NCBI GenBank assembly: GCA_029246705.1
Contig: JAQWMQ010000001.1
Location: 1-64,000 of the forward strand
Length of the DNA stretch: 64,000 bases
Direction of reading: 5' to 3'
Origin: Phycisphaerales bacterium
GTDB lineage: Bacteria; Planctomycetota; Phycisphaerae; Phycisphaerales; SM1A02
Position numbers and translations under genes: made by a program. The notes below the pieces were generated by a model that saw only the letters and a list, made by a program, of their open reading frames with translations, was not told the origin of the DNA and did not search any database. How positions within the stretch are numbered: the stretch's first letter is position 1; the number at the start of each line of letters is the position of its first letter. Shown in pieces: positions 44,598-53,708 of the stretch.

Positions 44598-46103
44598 TTA
44601 GGACTCGAATCCGCCCCCGGTTGCATTCGAAGCGGAGTAGTTGGGCGCTTCCTTCGTGATGGTGATGTCGTGGGGGTGGCTCTCCACCATCGAGGCGGCT
44701 GTGACACGAACGAAACGTGCATTTGCACGGAAGGCTTCCATGTCAGTGCATCCGCAGTACCCCATCGCGCTCCGAATGCCCCCGACCATCTGGTAGACGA
44801 CATCCGAGAGTGCCCCTCGATACGGCACCATGCCCTCGACCCCCTCGGGGACGAACTTGGTGGTGTCTCGCACCCCGGCCTGCCCGTAGCGGTCGGCACT
44901 GCCTTCGCCCATGGCACCGCTTGAACCCATGCCTCGGTAGCTCTTGAATCGGCGACCGCGATGGAGGATCAACTCGCCGGGACTCTCGTCCAGGCCGGCG
45001 AAGAGGCTGCCAAGCATGACACTGGAAGCACCGGAGGCGATCGCCTTGGCGATATCGCCGGACATGCGGATCCCGCCATCGGCGATGATCGGCACCTGCT
45101 CGCTGCTCGCCACTTCAACCGCGTTCATGATCGCGGTGATCTGCGGGACACCAACCCCGGTGACCACGCGCGTTGTGCAGATCGATCCCGGACCGATGCC
45201 GATCTTCACGCCATCGGCCCCGGCGTCGATCAAGGCCCTTGCCCCATCACCGGTCGCGACGTTTCCGGCAATCACGTCGATCGAGCATTCCGACTTGAGC
45301 CGACGAACGGTGTCGATCACGTTCTTGCTGTGCCCGTGGGCCGTGTCGACCACCAGGACATCGACTTCGGCCTCGATGAGTGCATGAGCCCGCTCGAACT
45401 GGTGTGGCCCGATCGCCGCACCCACTCGCAGGCGCCCGCGTTCATCGCGGCAGGCCTGGGGATGGTTTCGCACGTTCTCCAGGTCACGCATCGTCATGAG
45501 GCCGGCCAGGGATCCCGTGCCATCGAGCAGCAGCAGCTTCTCGACCCGGGACCGGGTCATCAGTTCCTCGGCTCGCTCGCTCTTGACGTCGGCAGGAGCG
45601 GTGATGAGATTCTCCCGAGTCATGACGTCACCCACCCTGGCGGTGGAGTCATCGGCGTGGAGAAAGGTCATGTCGCGGCGGGTGAGGATCCCCACCACGC
45701 GCCCGCGGCTGGTGCCGTCGGTGGTGACCGGGAAGCCAGAGACCCCTTGCTCGGACATCTGGATCATGGCCCGTTCGACCGAATCCTCCGGACTCAGGGT
45801 GACCGGGTCGGCGATGACCCCGTTTTCGCTGCGCTTCACGCGAGCGACCTCCCTGGCCTGGCGTTCGGCCGGCAGGTTCTTGTGGATGATGCCGATGCCC
45901 CCCTCCTGGGCCAGAGCGATGGCAAGTGACGACAGGGTCACGGTGTCCATCGGGGCCGATATCAACGGGATGTTGAGGGAGATGTTGCGCGTCAGGGCGG
46001 TTCTGGTGTCAGCCAGTTCCGGCGTGATTTCGCTGTACGAGGGTACCAGCAGCACGTCGTCGAACGTGATGCCGTCCTGAATGATCTTCGAGGTGGGTTC
46101 CAT
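44598..46103 (-). CDS. guaB: Inosine-5'-monophosphate dehydrogenase
   Basis: About 501 residues from ATG 46103, where the conserved opening [14 protein letters not shown] follows closely. A longer reading from 46235 has no family match. It catalyses NAD-dependent oxidation of IMP to XMP, the committed step of GMP synthesis. The barrel has the catalytic Cys309 in [35 protein letters not shown], and the flap Arg-Tyr near [18 protein letters not shown]. Two CBS domains (about 95-205) sit between barrel halves. Length is close to the usual 485-490. It is divergent from the PilT-like gene. Confidence 0.97.
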   Translation of the reverse strand: MEPTSKIIQDGITFDDVLLVPSYSEITPELADTRTALTRNISLNIPLISAPMDTVTLSSLAIALAQEGGIGIIHKNLPAERQAREVARVKRSENGVIADPVTLSPEDSVERAMIQMSEQGVSGFPVTTDGTSRGRVVGILTRRDMTFLHADDSTARVGDVMTRENLITAPADVKSERAEELMTRSRVEKLLLLDGTGSLAGLMTMRDLENVRNHPQACRDERGRLRVGAAIGPHQFERAHALIEAEVDVLVVDTAHGHSKNVIDTVRRLKSECSIDVIAGNVATGDGARALIDAGADGVKIGIGPGSICTTRVVTGVGVPQITAIMNAVEVASSEQVPIIADGGIRMSGDIAKAIASGASSVMLGSLFAGLDESPGELILHRGRRFKSYRGMGSSGAMGEGSADRYGQAGVRDTTKFVPEGVEGMVPYRGALSDVVYQMVGGIRSAMGYCGCTDMEAFRANARFVRVTAASMVESHPHDITITKEAPNYSASNATGGGFES

Positions 46104-46109
46104 CTGCTG

Positions 46110-46138
46110 ATGATCAGGGGCTGACTGGCTCCTGTCAA
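46110..46138 (-). promoter_or_regulatory. Candidate guaB promoter
   Basis: A perfect TTGACA (46138-46133 on the minus strand) is followed after 17 bp by GATCAT (three of six -10 matches), 6 nt before the guaB ATG. The weak -10 limits confidence; if real, the mRNA would be nearly leaderless. Confidence 0.3.
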
Positions 46139-46300
46139 CACCTCCGAGTCTTTCCCCAGCCCACTCGGGTGTGGTAGCCTGTTCCTTCTGAGGACAGCTC
46201 GGAAGATCCCTCCGGACCTCCGTGCCAGTCCGCACATCTGCCCGCCCCCAAAGGCCTCGTGCTGTTCGTCCAGATCACCTGTGCGAAGGCCCAGAGGCCG

Positions 46301-47497
46301 ATGACCACCAACGACGAATTCCCCAGCTACACCCCAGAGAACACCAACAGAGACCAGGAGAGCCGAGTGGCAACTCAGACGCTCATCAAGGCCGTGGACG
46401 GCCACAGAGGAACCACCGAAGGCGAAGGCCTGAAGAAGTGGCGCAGCTACCTCAAATCGACGATCGCCGTCGAAGGTTCGGACCTCATCGTCAAGACGGA
46501 CATCCCCCCCCGGGTTCGGATCCGCGGTGTGCTTCGCGACATGAAGACCGAGATCTGCAGTGCGGACCTCATGTTCCAGATCGCCAAGGATGTCCTCAGC
46601 ACCGGACAATGGGATCACTTCAGGGACCACGGCTCGGTCGACTTCGCGTTCGACTACGACGATGACCGACGATTCCGCGTGAACCTCTTCATGGCACGTG
46701 GCAAGCCGGCGATCGCCGCCCGACTCATCACCGCAGAGATCAAGAAGTTCGAGGAGCTCTATCTCCCCAACATCCTCGGCGACGTGGCGATGAGTGCCCA
46801 GGGGCTCATCCTCTTCTCCGGCGTCACCGGCTCCGGCAAATCGACGTCGATCGCCTCGATGCTGCAGTACATCAACGAACGCAAGCGCGTGCACGTCGTC
46901 ACGATCGAGGACCCGATCGAGTACATCTTCAGGGACGACAAGGCGACGATCAACCAGCGCGAGATCGGCATCGACTGCGTCAACTTCAACGAGGCGTTGC
47001 GCGCCCTGGTGCGAGAGAACCCCGACGTGGTCCTGGTCGGCGAGATGCGAGACTACGAGACCTTCGAGGCGGCCATCCGCGCGGCGGAAACCGGCCACCT
47101 GGTCTTCGGAACGATCCACGCCAGCTCGGCCTGGCAGACGTTCGGTCGCATCTACGACCTCTTCCCCGAGGAGGAACGCGACCAGATCAGGAAGCTGCTT
47201 GCGTACAACCTTCGCGCGATCGTCTACCAGAAGCTGCTCCCGACCCTGCACGAGAACATCCCGCGAATCCCGGCGCTGGAGATCCTGCTCAACACGCCGA
47301 TCGTCGAGAAATACATCCTGGAGGGCCGTGAGGGCGAACTCCTCGAGGTCATCAAGAGCAGCCACAGCGAAGGCATGCTGGACTTCACGACCGCCCTGGT
47401 GAACCTCGTCGAGGACGAATACATCCACAGCCGCATCGCACTCGAGTCGACACCGAAGCCGGAAGAGCTGAAAATGCGACTCAAGGGCATCAAGTAG
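46301..47497 (+). CDS. PilT/PilU-like type IV pilus retraction ATPase
   Basis: About 398 residues from ATG 46301; an upstream GTG at 46259 has no family support. The N-terminal domain (about 35-130) has the PAS-like PilT fold with SDLIVKTDIPPRVRIRGVL. The ATPase core is intact: Walker A GVTGSGKST (Lys180), Asp box TIEDPIEYIF, Walker B VVLVGEMRDYETFEAA and His box FGTIHASSA. The C-terminus (SEGMLDFTTALVNLVEDEYI) is PilU-like. Such hexamers power pilus retraction at the inner membrane face. No pilin, PilB or PilC lies nearby; instead it heads a trio with a degenerate GspE-like protein 52 nt downstream and a CvpA-like protein. Confidence 0.9.
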   Translation: MTTNDEFPSYTPENTNRDQESRVATQTLIKAVDGHRGTTEGEGLKKWRSYLKSTIAVEGSDLIVKTDIPPRVRIRGVLRDMKTEICSADLMFQIAKDVLSTGQWDHFRDHGSVDFAFDYDDDRRFRVNLFMARGKPAIAARLITAEIKKFEELYLPNILGDVAMSAQGLILFSGVTGSGKSTSIASMLQYINERKRVHVVTIEDPIEYIFRDDKATINQREIGIDCVNFNEALRALVRENPDVVLVGEMRDYETFEAAIRAAETGHLVFGTIHASSAWQTFGRIYDLFPEEERDQIRKLLAYNLRAIVYQKLLPTLHENIPRIPALEILLNTPIVEKYILEGREGELLEVIKSSHSEGMLDFTTALVNLVEDEYIHSRIALESTPKPEELKMRLKGIK

Positions 47498-47549
47498 GTA
47501 ACCGCCACCGAGCCGACTCGGACATGCCACCGTTACGGACGATGAATAC

Positions 47550-49259
47550 ATGACCCACACCGCATTCCTGACCGACCCCATCCTCGCCGCCGCATCGAAC
47601 GTGCTCCTCCTGAGCGTGTTCAAGGCGATCATCCTCCTTCCGGCCATCGTCGTGTACATGAGGATTGCCAGCTCGCACATCGAGAAGGATGCCAGGCGGA
47701 TGAATCTCGCCGTGAGCAACATCAACCTGGTCATCGTGATCGGTGCGTTGGTCGCCTACCTGAGCGTGCTGCTCATTCCGATCTTCTGGGTCGGGTGGCC
47801 GGTCTCGATCATCATCCTTGCCGGAACGCTGTTCATCTACATGAAGTGGCGCAACGCCAAGGTCGATGCAGACCAGAAGTTCGAGCTGGTCGGCACGAAG
47901 CTCGAGGATGCCAAGAAGGCTCGACAGTCCCGCAAGGCGGAGAAGTCGGTCGATCTCAGGTTCATCGATCCCAATGGCAAGGAGCACAAGGTCCCGCTGG
48001 TCGAGGACCCCCTGCACCTGGTCCACAAGGAACTCGAGCAGATCATGACTCCGGCCCTGGAATCAAATGCCTCGGCCGTGACGATGCTCCCCGGGAAACA
48101 AGGCACCACCATCACCCGCACCGTGGACACCATGCAGTACAAGCAGGAAGTCGTCCAACCGGAGACGGGCGAACGAGTCATCGACTACCTGAAGGCACTG
48201 TCCCTGCTGGCGGTGGACGATCGAAGACGGATCCAGCAGGGTTCGCTCAAGATGATGGCACCATCGGGCTACATGGAACTGGACCTGACCACCAGCGGCT
48301 CCAGCGCCGGCCAGCGGGTTCGCATCGACATTGATCGTTCCTCACGCATCGGACGCGCCTACAACAAGATCGGACTGCTGCCTGTCCAGAAGACCTTCAT
48401 GGACAGTCTCAACGAGATCGAACAACGACACGGCATCATGCTGCTCTGTGCCCCGGAGGGCCAGGGCCTTTCGACCACCGCGTACGCACTCCTCGGTCGA
48501 CATGACGCCTTCTCGAGCGTGGTGAAGTCCTGCGAGAAGAGAATCGACCTGGCCATACAGGGTGCCGACCAGCAGGAATGGAAGCCCGACAGCGAGCTCG
48601 GAGACCATGCCACGACCGTGCGGACGATCCTGCGACGTGACCCCGACGTGCTCCTGGTCGACGACATCTCCGAACCCGGCAGCGCCAACATCATCTCGAA
48701 GTCCGGCATCGACGGTCCCCTCATCTACATCGCCTTCCGTGCGGAGAACCTCGCCGAGGGCGTGAGCAAGTGGGTGCGAAACGTCGGCGATCTCGAGCAG
48801 GCATCCAAGGGACTGATCGGAATCACGGTCAGTCGGGTGCTGAGACAACTCTGCCCCGCCTGTCGGCAGCAGTACCAGCCGGACGAGGCGCAACTGAAGA
48901 AGATGGGCATGGGAGGCGTCACCGATGCCAAGTTCAACCGTGCATCCGGCAAGGTACAGGTCAAGAACAAGGTCGTGCCCTGCGATGCCTGTTCCGGCAC
49001 CGGGTACACCGGAACGATTGGCGTCTTCGAAGTGATCCCCTTCGACACGCCTGCGCGCATGTTGATCAGCAAGAACGACCTCAAGGGGGCCTATCGACAC
49101 GTGCGCAAGATGCACAAGATGCCGACCCTCCAGGAGGCGGCCCTCGCCAGGGTCCGCTCCGGGGAGACATCCCTGGACGAAGTCGTTCGCGTGCTTGCCC
49201 CCAAGAAGAACCCCCAGGCCAAGAGTGCTCCTGCTGCCTCCGCCAAGGCAACGAACTGA
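47550..49259 (+). CDS. Membrane-anchored GspE/PilB-like protein with degraded ATPase motifs
   Basis: Encodes 569 residues. Two or three N-terminal helices (VLLLSVFKAIILLPAIVVYM, LVIVIGALVAYLSVLLIPIF and a third) are not found in normal GspE. Residues about 165-545 follow the GspE/PilB layout, including a DYLKALSLLAVDDRRRIQQG N-domain. Walker A reads APEGQGLSTT, with Leu307 in place of the essential Lys. The Asp box is CEKRID, Walker B is VLLVDDISEP without the GE pair, and the His box is IAFRAENL without His. The zinc-binding cysteines remain (CPAC 435-438; CDAC 478-481 with GTGYTG). It is probably a pseudo-ATPase that assembles with the upstream PilT-like enzyme. An Ala/Lys-rich tail ends the chain. 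Confidence 0.82.
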   Translation: MTHTAFLTDPILAAASNVLLLSVFKAIILLPAIVVYMRIASSHIEKDARRMNLAVSNINLVIVIGALVAYLSVLLIPIFWVGWPVSIIILAGTLFIYMKWRNAKVDADQKFELVGTKLEDAKKARQSRKAEKSVDLRFIDPNGKEHKVPLVEDPLHLVHKELEQIMTPALESNASAVTMLPGKQGTTITRTVDTMQYKQEVVQPETGERVIDYLKALSLLAVDDRRRIQQGSLKMMAPSGYMELDLTTSGSSAGQRVRIDIDRSSRIGRAYNKIGLLPVQKTFMDSLNEIEQRHGIMLLCAPEGQGLSTTAYALLGRHDAFSSVVKSCEKRIDLAIQGADQQEWKPDSELGDHATTVRTILRRDPDVLLVDDISEPGSANIISKSGIDGPLIYIAFRAENLAEGVSKWVRNVGDLEQASKGLIGITVSRVLRQLCPACRQQYQPDEAQLKKMGMGGVTDAKFNRASGKVQVKNKVVPCDACSGTGYTGTIGVFEVIPFDTPARMLISKNDLKGAYRHVRKMHKMPTLQEAALARVRSGETSLDEVVRVLAPKKNPQAKSAPAASAKATN

Positions 49260-49296
49260 ACCTAGAGACCAGCTTCAACCAGAAGGCAGTCAACCG

Positions 49297-50949
49297 ATGC
49301 TTCCGATCATTCTCATCGTGCTCATCCTCATCATCGCCGGCGCCATCGCGCGGCAAGGCATGCTGAGCTCGTTCCTGCACATGATCTGCGTGATCTCGGC
49401 AGGAGCCATCGCTCTGGGCCTGCTCGAACCCATAGGGTTCGGTCTGCTTGATTCCGTGGGCGGGTTCGCCGCATACATGGCAGGAACCTCGCTGATACTC
49501 ATCTTCCTGATCAGCCTCCTGGTCCTTCGACTCTCGATGGACTCGCTTGTCCCGGACAACCTCAACTTCAACAAGACAGTCGACTGGGTCGGCGCGGGAA
49601 TCTTCGCGGTGTGCGGCTCCTTCATCAGCGTGGGCATCGTCGTGCTCGGGGTGGGCTTGCTGCAGTTCGTGCCCAACGGTTTCGGCTACGAGGGCTGGGT
49701 TCGCGACCGCGGGACCGGACGTCCGGCAATCGAGGGGACGCCGATGTACCCGGCGGTCCTGACCGCACGCTTCTACGAATTCCTCAGCATGGGCAGCCTG
49801 GCTCCGACCTTCAATTCCGGCTCGCTCGGCACCTACAGACCCAACATCGACCAGGCCTCCTGGTCGCTGGCTCGTGACAGCTTCGACGGGACCTCCGGCA
49901 ACTCCCGGGCCTGGATCCAGCCCAAGTCGGTGAAGATCTCACCCAACAACGGTTTCATCTACTCGGCGGACCTGGACCCAGCCATGTTCAACCCCGACTT
50001 CCCTCGCTTCGAGGGAGCCTACGTGGTCAGCGTCGAGGTGGACGTCACCGGCTTCGACAACGGGAACGAGTTCACGATGTCCACGTCACAGGCACGTCTC
50101 ATCGCCCCACCGACCGCCAGCGGTCGAAAGCCCAGGGTCGGCTTCCCGGTGCTCTTCTCCGAACCCACCAAGCAGGGCATCGGCTTCTTCGCCTTCGACG
50201 ATCCGAGCAACTTCATCTCCAGCATGCCAGGACAGCAGAAGATCGCCTTCCGCCTGTTCTTCCCGAAGAAGGACATCGGAGAACCGCTCTCCGGCAAGTA
50301 CTTCCTCGAGCTCAAGCAGCTTCGACTCGAGCTGCCGACGGTCGAAGTCGTCGACGTCCCCGGCTCGGCCGTGGCGACGTCGAACTCCACGACGAACAGC
50401 CTCCCCACCGGCGACGGAGGACCGCTCCCCCCCGGAAGCCTCGAGTTCAGCAGCGTGATCGGCTTGAAGCTCTCCTACAACCAGCGCGGCAGCCTGGTCA
50501 TCAACGACGACAACAAGGTCACCAGTGGCGTGAGCGAGTTTCCCACCAACGCACCTTCCGGCGGCGTTTCGCGCAAGCTTCGCGTCGAGAACTTCTACGA
50601 ACCGCTGGATACGAGGATCGCCCAGATCACGGTGCGTCGCGGCTCGAGCCTGGACACCGAACGCATCAAGCGTGACGGCGGCGGTGACGAACCCATGCTC
50701 CTGGTCGATTCCAAGGGGCAGACCTACTATCCCGCCGGATTCATCAAGAGGGGGCCGAAGATCACCCTGGTCTCCTTCAACCCCGCATCCCTGGTGATGA
50801 CCATCGACGAACTTCCGAACCTGCCGTCCTCGGGCAACACCGACCTGATCCTGCTGTACAGGGTGCCGGTCGGCGCGATTCTTCGGGAACTGCGAGCCGG
50901 AGACGACACCCTCGCATCGATGTCCAGGAAGGTCCCGAACCCCAAATAA
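49297..50949 (+). CDS. CvpA-like membrane protein with large C-terminal beta-rich domain
   Basis: About 550 residues from ATG 49297 (AAGG upstream). Residues about 1-135 contain four hydrophobic segments in the CvpA (colicin V production) pattern: LPIILIVLILIIAGAIARQG, HMICVISAGAIALGLLEPIG, GTSLILIFLISLLVLRLS and DWVGAGIFAVCGSFISVGIV. The remaining 415 residues form a non-membrane domain, probably extracytoplasmic, with VSVEVDVTGFDNGNEFTM and KYFLELKQLRLELPTVEVVD. CvpA proteins affect envelope homeostasis and secretion by an unknown mechanism. It is 37 nt downstream of the GspE-like gene and completes a plus-strand trio with it and the PilT-like gene. Confidence 0.75.
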   Translation: MLPIILIVLILIIAGAIARQGMLSSFLHMICVISAGAIALGLLEPIGFGLLDSVGGFAAYMAGTSLILIFLISLLVLRLSMDSLVPDNLNFNKTVDWVGAGIFAVCGSFISVGIVVLGVGLLQFVPNGFGYEGWVRDRGTGRPAIEGTPMYPAVLTARFYEFLSMGSLAPTFNSGSLGTYRPNIDQASWSLARDSFDGTSGNSRAWIQPKSVKISPNNGFIYSADLDPAMFNPDFPRFEGAYVVSVEVDVTGFDNGNEFTMSTSQARLIAPPTASGRKPRVGFPVLFSEPTKQGIGFFAFDDPSNFISSMPGQQKIAFRLFFPKKDIGEPLSGKYFLELKQLRLELPTVEVVDVPGSAVATSNSTTNSLPTGDGGPLPPGSLEFSSVIGLKLSYNQRGSLVINDDNKVTSGVSEFPTNAPSGGVSRKLRVENFYEPLDTRIAQITVRRGSSLDTERIKRDGGGDEPMLLVDSKGQTYYPAGFIKRGPKITLVSFNPASLVMTIDELPNLPSSGNTDLILLYRVPVGAILRELRAGDDTLASMSRKVPNPK

Positions 50950-51016
50950 AGCATTCGGTGCCCGGCGATGGCCCGCATCAGTCGGCTGACGGTCGTCGTG
51001 CTGTCCGCGTACCTGT

Positions 51017-52375
51017 TCAGGCCTGGGCCGCAGGTTCCTCGAGCCATCGTTCGACGTAGTGAATGTCGAAACGTGCATCAATGAACGGCTGATAGTCCAT
51101 GAGCCTGCGATGCAGCGGGATGGTGGTGCGGATCGGACCGACCGTGAATTCATCGAGTGCACAACGCATCCGGGCGATCGCGGTCGCTCGATCGGGACCG
51201 TGGACGATCAGCTTGCCGATCATCGAGTCGTAGTTCGGGGGGATTCGATAGCCGACCGTCGCATGTGAATCCAGGCGGACGCCCGGCCCACCCGGCGGGC
51301 GCCAGTCCTCGATCAGACCCGCCTGGGGCATGAAGCCACGATCCGGATCCTCGGCATTGATTCGACACTCGATCGCATGTCCGTTCACCGAGATGTCGGA
51401 CTGCTTGACGGACAACGGTTCGCCGGAAGCGACTCGAATCTGCTCGGCAACCACGTCGATGCCGGTGATCATCTCGGTCACCGGGTGTTCGACCTGGACC
51501 CTGGTATTGACCTCGAGCATGAAGAAGTTCTGATCGTGGTCCATGAGGAACTCGACCGTTGCGGCACCGCTGTAGTTCGCACGCCTGATCAAGGCTGCTG
51601 CCGATTCGACGACCTGGTCACGCTTCTTCCGGTCGACGCCCGGCGCAGGCGCCTCCTCGATGAGCTTCTGGTGACGTCGCTGCGAGGTGCAGTCACGCTC
51701 GAACAGATGGACGGCGTTGCCGTGACTGTCACCGATCACCTGGACCTCGAAATGCCGGGCCTGCTCCAGGAACTTCTCGATGTAGACCCGCCCGTCGCCG
51801 AAGGCAGCGGCAGCTTCCTGTCGAGCCGATTCGATACCCTCGCGCAGCTGCGTCTCGTCCCGAGCGATACGCATTCCGCGACCACCACCACCAGCCGCGG
51901 CCTTGACGATCACCGGGTAACCGATCGATTGCGCGACCTCCACCGCCTCTTCCGTGTCCTCGATGGCGTCATCCGTTCCCGGGAAGACCGGAGTGCCGGT
52001 CTTTCGAGCCAGGTTCTTGCAGGAGACCTTGTCTCCAAGGAGCGCCATTGCTTCGGAGCTGGGACCGATGAAGGCGAAGCCGCTGTCCTTGCAGACCTCG
52101 GCGAAGTGCGCGTTTTCGGCGAGAAAACCATACCCCGGGTGAATGGCCTCGGAGTTGGTGATCTCCGCGGCGGAGATGATTCGATCGATGCGCAGGTAGC
52201 TGTCGGCGGATGGTGCATCACCGATGCAGATCGCCTGGTCCGCCTGTTGCAACCAGGGGCCATGCGCGTCAGCGGTCGAGTAGACGCAGACTGATTCGAT
52301 GCCGAGCGACTTGGCGGCCCGGATGATCCGCAGGGCGATCTCACCACGATTGGCGATCAGGATCCTTGAGAACAT
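51017..52375 (-). CDS. accC: Acetyl-CoA carboxylase, biotin carboxylase subunit
   Basis: Encodes 452 residues, the usual length for AccC. MFSRILIANRGEIALRIIRA opens the biotin-carboxylase N-domain. The ATP-grasp domain has VIVKAAAGGGGRGMRIA (glycine loop), FLEQARHFEVQVIGD, ERDCTSQRRHQKLIEEAPAP and FFMLEVNTRVQVEHPVTE (metal and bicarbonate site). It carboxylates biotin on AccB with ATP and bicarbonate, starting fatty acid synthesis. It follows accB by 38 nt in the same direction. AccA/AccD are not in the window. Confidence 0.97.
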   Translation of the reverse strand: MFSRILIANRGEIALRIIRAAKSLGIESVCVYSTADAHGPWLQQADQAICIGDAPSADSYLRIDRIISAAEITNSEAIHPGYGFLAENAHFAEVCKDSGFAFIGPSSEAMALLGDKVSCKNLARKTGTPVFPGTDDAIEDTEEAVEVAQSIGYPVIVKAAAGGGGRGMRIARDETQLREGIESARQEAAAAFGDGRVYIEKFLEQARHFEVQVIGDSHGNAVHLFERDCTSQRRHQKLIEEAPAPGVDRKKRDQVVESAAALIRRANYSGAATVEFLMDHDQNFFMLEVNTRVQVEHPVTEMITGIDVVAEQIRVASGEPLSVKQSDISVNGHAIECRINAEDPDRGFMPQAGLIEDWRPPGGPGVRLDSHATVGYRIPPNYDSMIGKLIVHGPDRATAIARMRCALDEFTVGPIRTTIPLHRRLMDYQPFIDARFDIHYVERWLEEPAAQA

Positions 52376-52413
52376 GTCGAAGATGTCCCTTTCGAACGAA
52401 TGACCGAAACAGG

Positions 52414-52893
52414 TCAGGCGGGGCGCACCATGAAGAGTGGCTGCCCGAACTCGATCGCATCACCGCTGTTGACCATCACCTTCTCGATGGTGCCATTGGT
52501 CTCGGCCTTGATCTCGTTGAATATCTTCATCGCCTCGACGAGACAGATCACGGTGTCGGCAGTGACCGAACCACCGACCGATACGAACGCCGGCTTGTCC
52601 GGCGAGGGCGATGAGTAGAACGTGCCGACCATCGGACTTTCGATCGCGATCAATCCTTCATCGGGCGCGGCTTCTGCAGGTGCAGCCGCGGCGGCTGCTG
52701 CCGCAACGGGTGCAGCAACTGGCGCAGCAACCGGTGCAGCGACCGCCATCGGTGCCTGCATGATCTGGGTGACCTGCTCAGGGCCGGGGCGACGAAGCGT
52801 CACCTGCTCCTGATCGTCCCTGAGGTCCAGTTCCGTGAGCTCGTTCGCAACCATCAGGCGAATGAGCTCCTTCAACTTTCGAATATCAATCAT
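52414..52893 (-). CDS. accB: Biotin carboxyl carrier protein of acetyl-CoA carboxylase
   Basis: About 159 residues from ATG 52893 (MIDIRKLKELIRLMVANELTELDL, the standard AccB opening). A flexible Ala/Pro linker (about 56-80) is encoded by a 12-bp tandem repeat. The biotinyl domain has SPMVGTFYSSPSPDKPAFV and the biotin-accepting Lys123 in VEAMKIFNEIKAE. It carries biotin between AccC and the carboxyltransferase. It is cotranscribed with accC downstream. Confidence 0.96.
   Translation of the reverse strand: MIDIRKLKELIRLMVANELTELDLRDDQEQVTLRRPGPEQVTQIMQAPMAVAAPVAAPVAAPVAAAAAAAAPAEAAPDEGLIAIESPMVGTFYSSPSPDKPAFVSVGGSVTADTVICLVEAMKIFNEIKAETNGTIEKVMVNSGDAIEFGQPLFMVRPA
52709..52744. repeat. 12-bp tandem repeat in the accB linker
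   Basis: Three near-identical 12-bp units (consensus GGYGCAGCRACY) encode APVA-type linker repeats. Unit length keeps the frame, so copy number could vary without harm. Confidence 0.6.
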
Positions 52894-53046
52894 CCGTCGA
52901 GATCCTCGTAACGGAGGGAACTGTGCATCTCCCACGCCTCGTGGGCAGATACGCCTCCGTGTTGGGGAGGAAGTGTACCAATGTATGCAGCCTTCGTGGG
53001 CATATCACACGCGAACATGGTCCCTACGGGATCGATCGTGGGTAGA

Positions 53047-53691
53047 TCAACGGCGAGTGAAGGGATCCGAGCGGAGGGCCAGCGGTGGATCCAGGACTTC
53101 TTTCAGGATCACCAGGTCTCGAAGGCGCCGGCGCGAACGAACGGCACCTCGAATACGCCTCCCATGTCGCCCTGAACGCCTGGATGGCGAGATCGCCCAG
53201 ACATCCTTCGACTGGTCGGTTTCAGCGGGTTCCGCGGGTTCCGCGCTCACCATGGCCGGCTGGGGTTCCGGGACGGGGCGGAAGACCACGGATGGGTTCT
53301 GGGGCGGCTGGGTCGGCGGTGTCGCAGCTCGAACTGTTGCAGGAGCTTTCCTGGTCGGAACTTGTGTCTCGCCGCGTCGGACGCGAGCCTGCTCTTTCAG
53401 TTCCTCGATCTGCGCCCGACGTCGAGCGATCAACTCGTCGCGACCAGCGGTGGGCCGCAGCAAGGTCTCGGGAGGCTTCGTGCTGGTGGGCGTGCCGGTC
53501 TTTACTTGAACCGGTCTCTGGGCATCGGTCTGGATCACCCTCGAGTCCGACATCTTGGTCGCGGTGGACAGTTCAGCAGCCTGATCCTTCGCAGCCTTGG
53601 CCTGCCGCTTCTTGAGCGCGGTCACCACCGCGGCCACGCCCTGGCCGACGATGAAGAGGAGAAAGATGATGGCACCGATGTCCTTGCCCAT
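53047..53691 (-). CDS. Hypothetical single-pass membrane protein with Pro-rich linker
   Basis: Encodes 214 residues. One N-terminal helix (IGAIIFLLFIVGQGVAAVVTAL) is followed by a basic stop-transfer stretch (KKRQAKAAKDQ). A charged helical segment (RDELIARRRAQIEELKEQARVRR) and a Pro/Ala-rich linker (PPTQPPQNPSVVFRPVPEPQP) come next. The C-terminal RSRRRLRDLVILKEVLDPPLALR resembles an end motif I recall in many planctomycete membrane proteins (LR..I...EIL.PP.ALR); its function is unknown. The frame has normal codon use and a 17-nt gap to the next gene downstream. No enzyme activity is suggested. Confidence 0.65.
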   Translation of the reverse strand: MGKDIGAIIFLLFIVGQGVAAVVTALKKRQAKAAKDQAAELSTATKMSDSRVIQTDAQRPVQVKTGTPTSTKPPETLLRPTAGRDELIARRRAQIEELKEQARVRRGETQVPTRKAPATVRAATPPTQPPQNPSVVFRPVPEPQPAMVSAEPAEPAETDQSKDVWAISPSRRSGRHGRRIRGAVRSRRRLRDLVILKEVLDPPLALRSDPFTRR

Positions 53692-53708
53692 GACGACAGT
53701 CTATCCGC

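Noticed and set aside
45992-47734. Long minus-strand frame opposite the PilT-like gene
   Set aside because: Its product is a shadow of the PilT-like and guaB sequences and has no recognisable domain.
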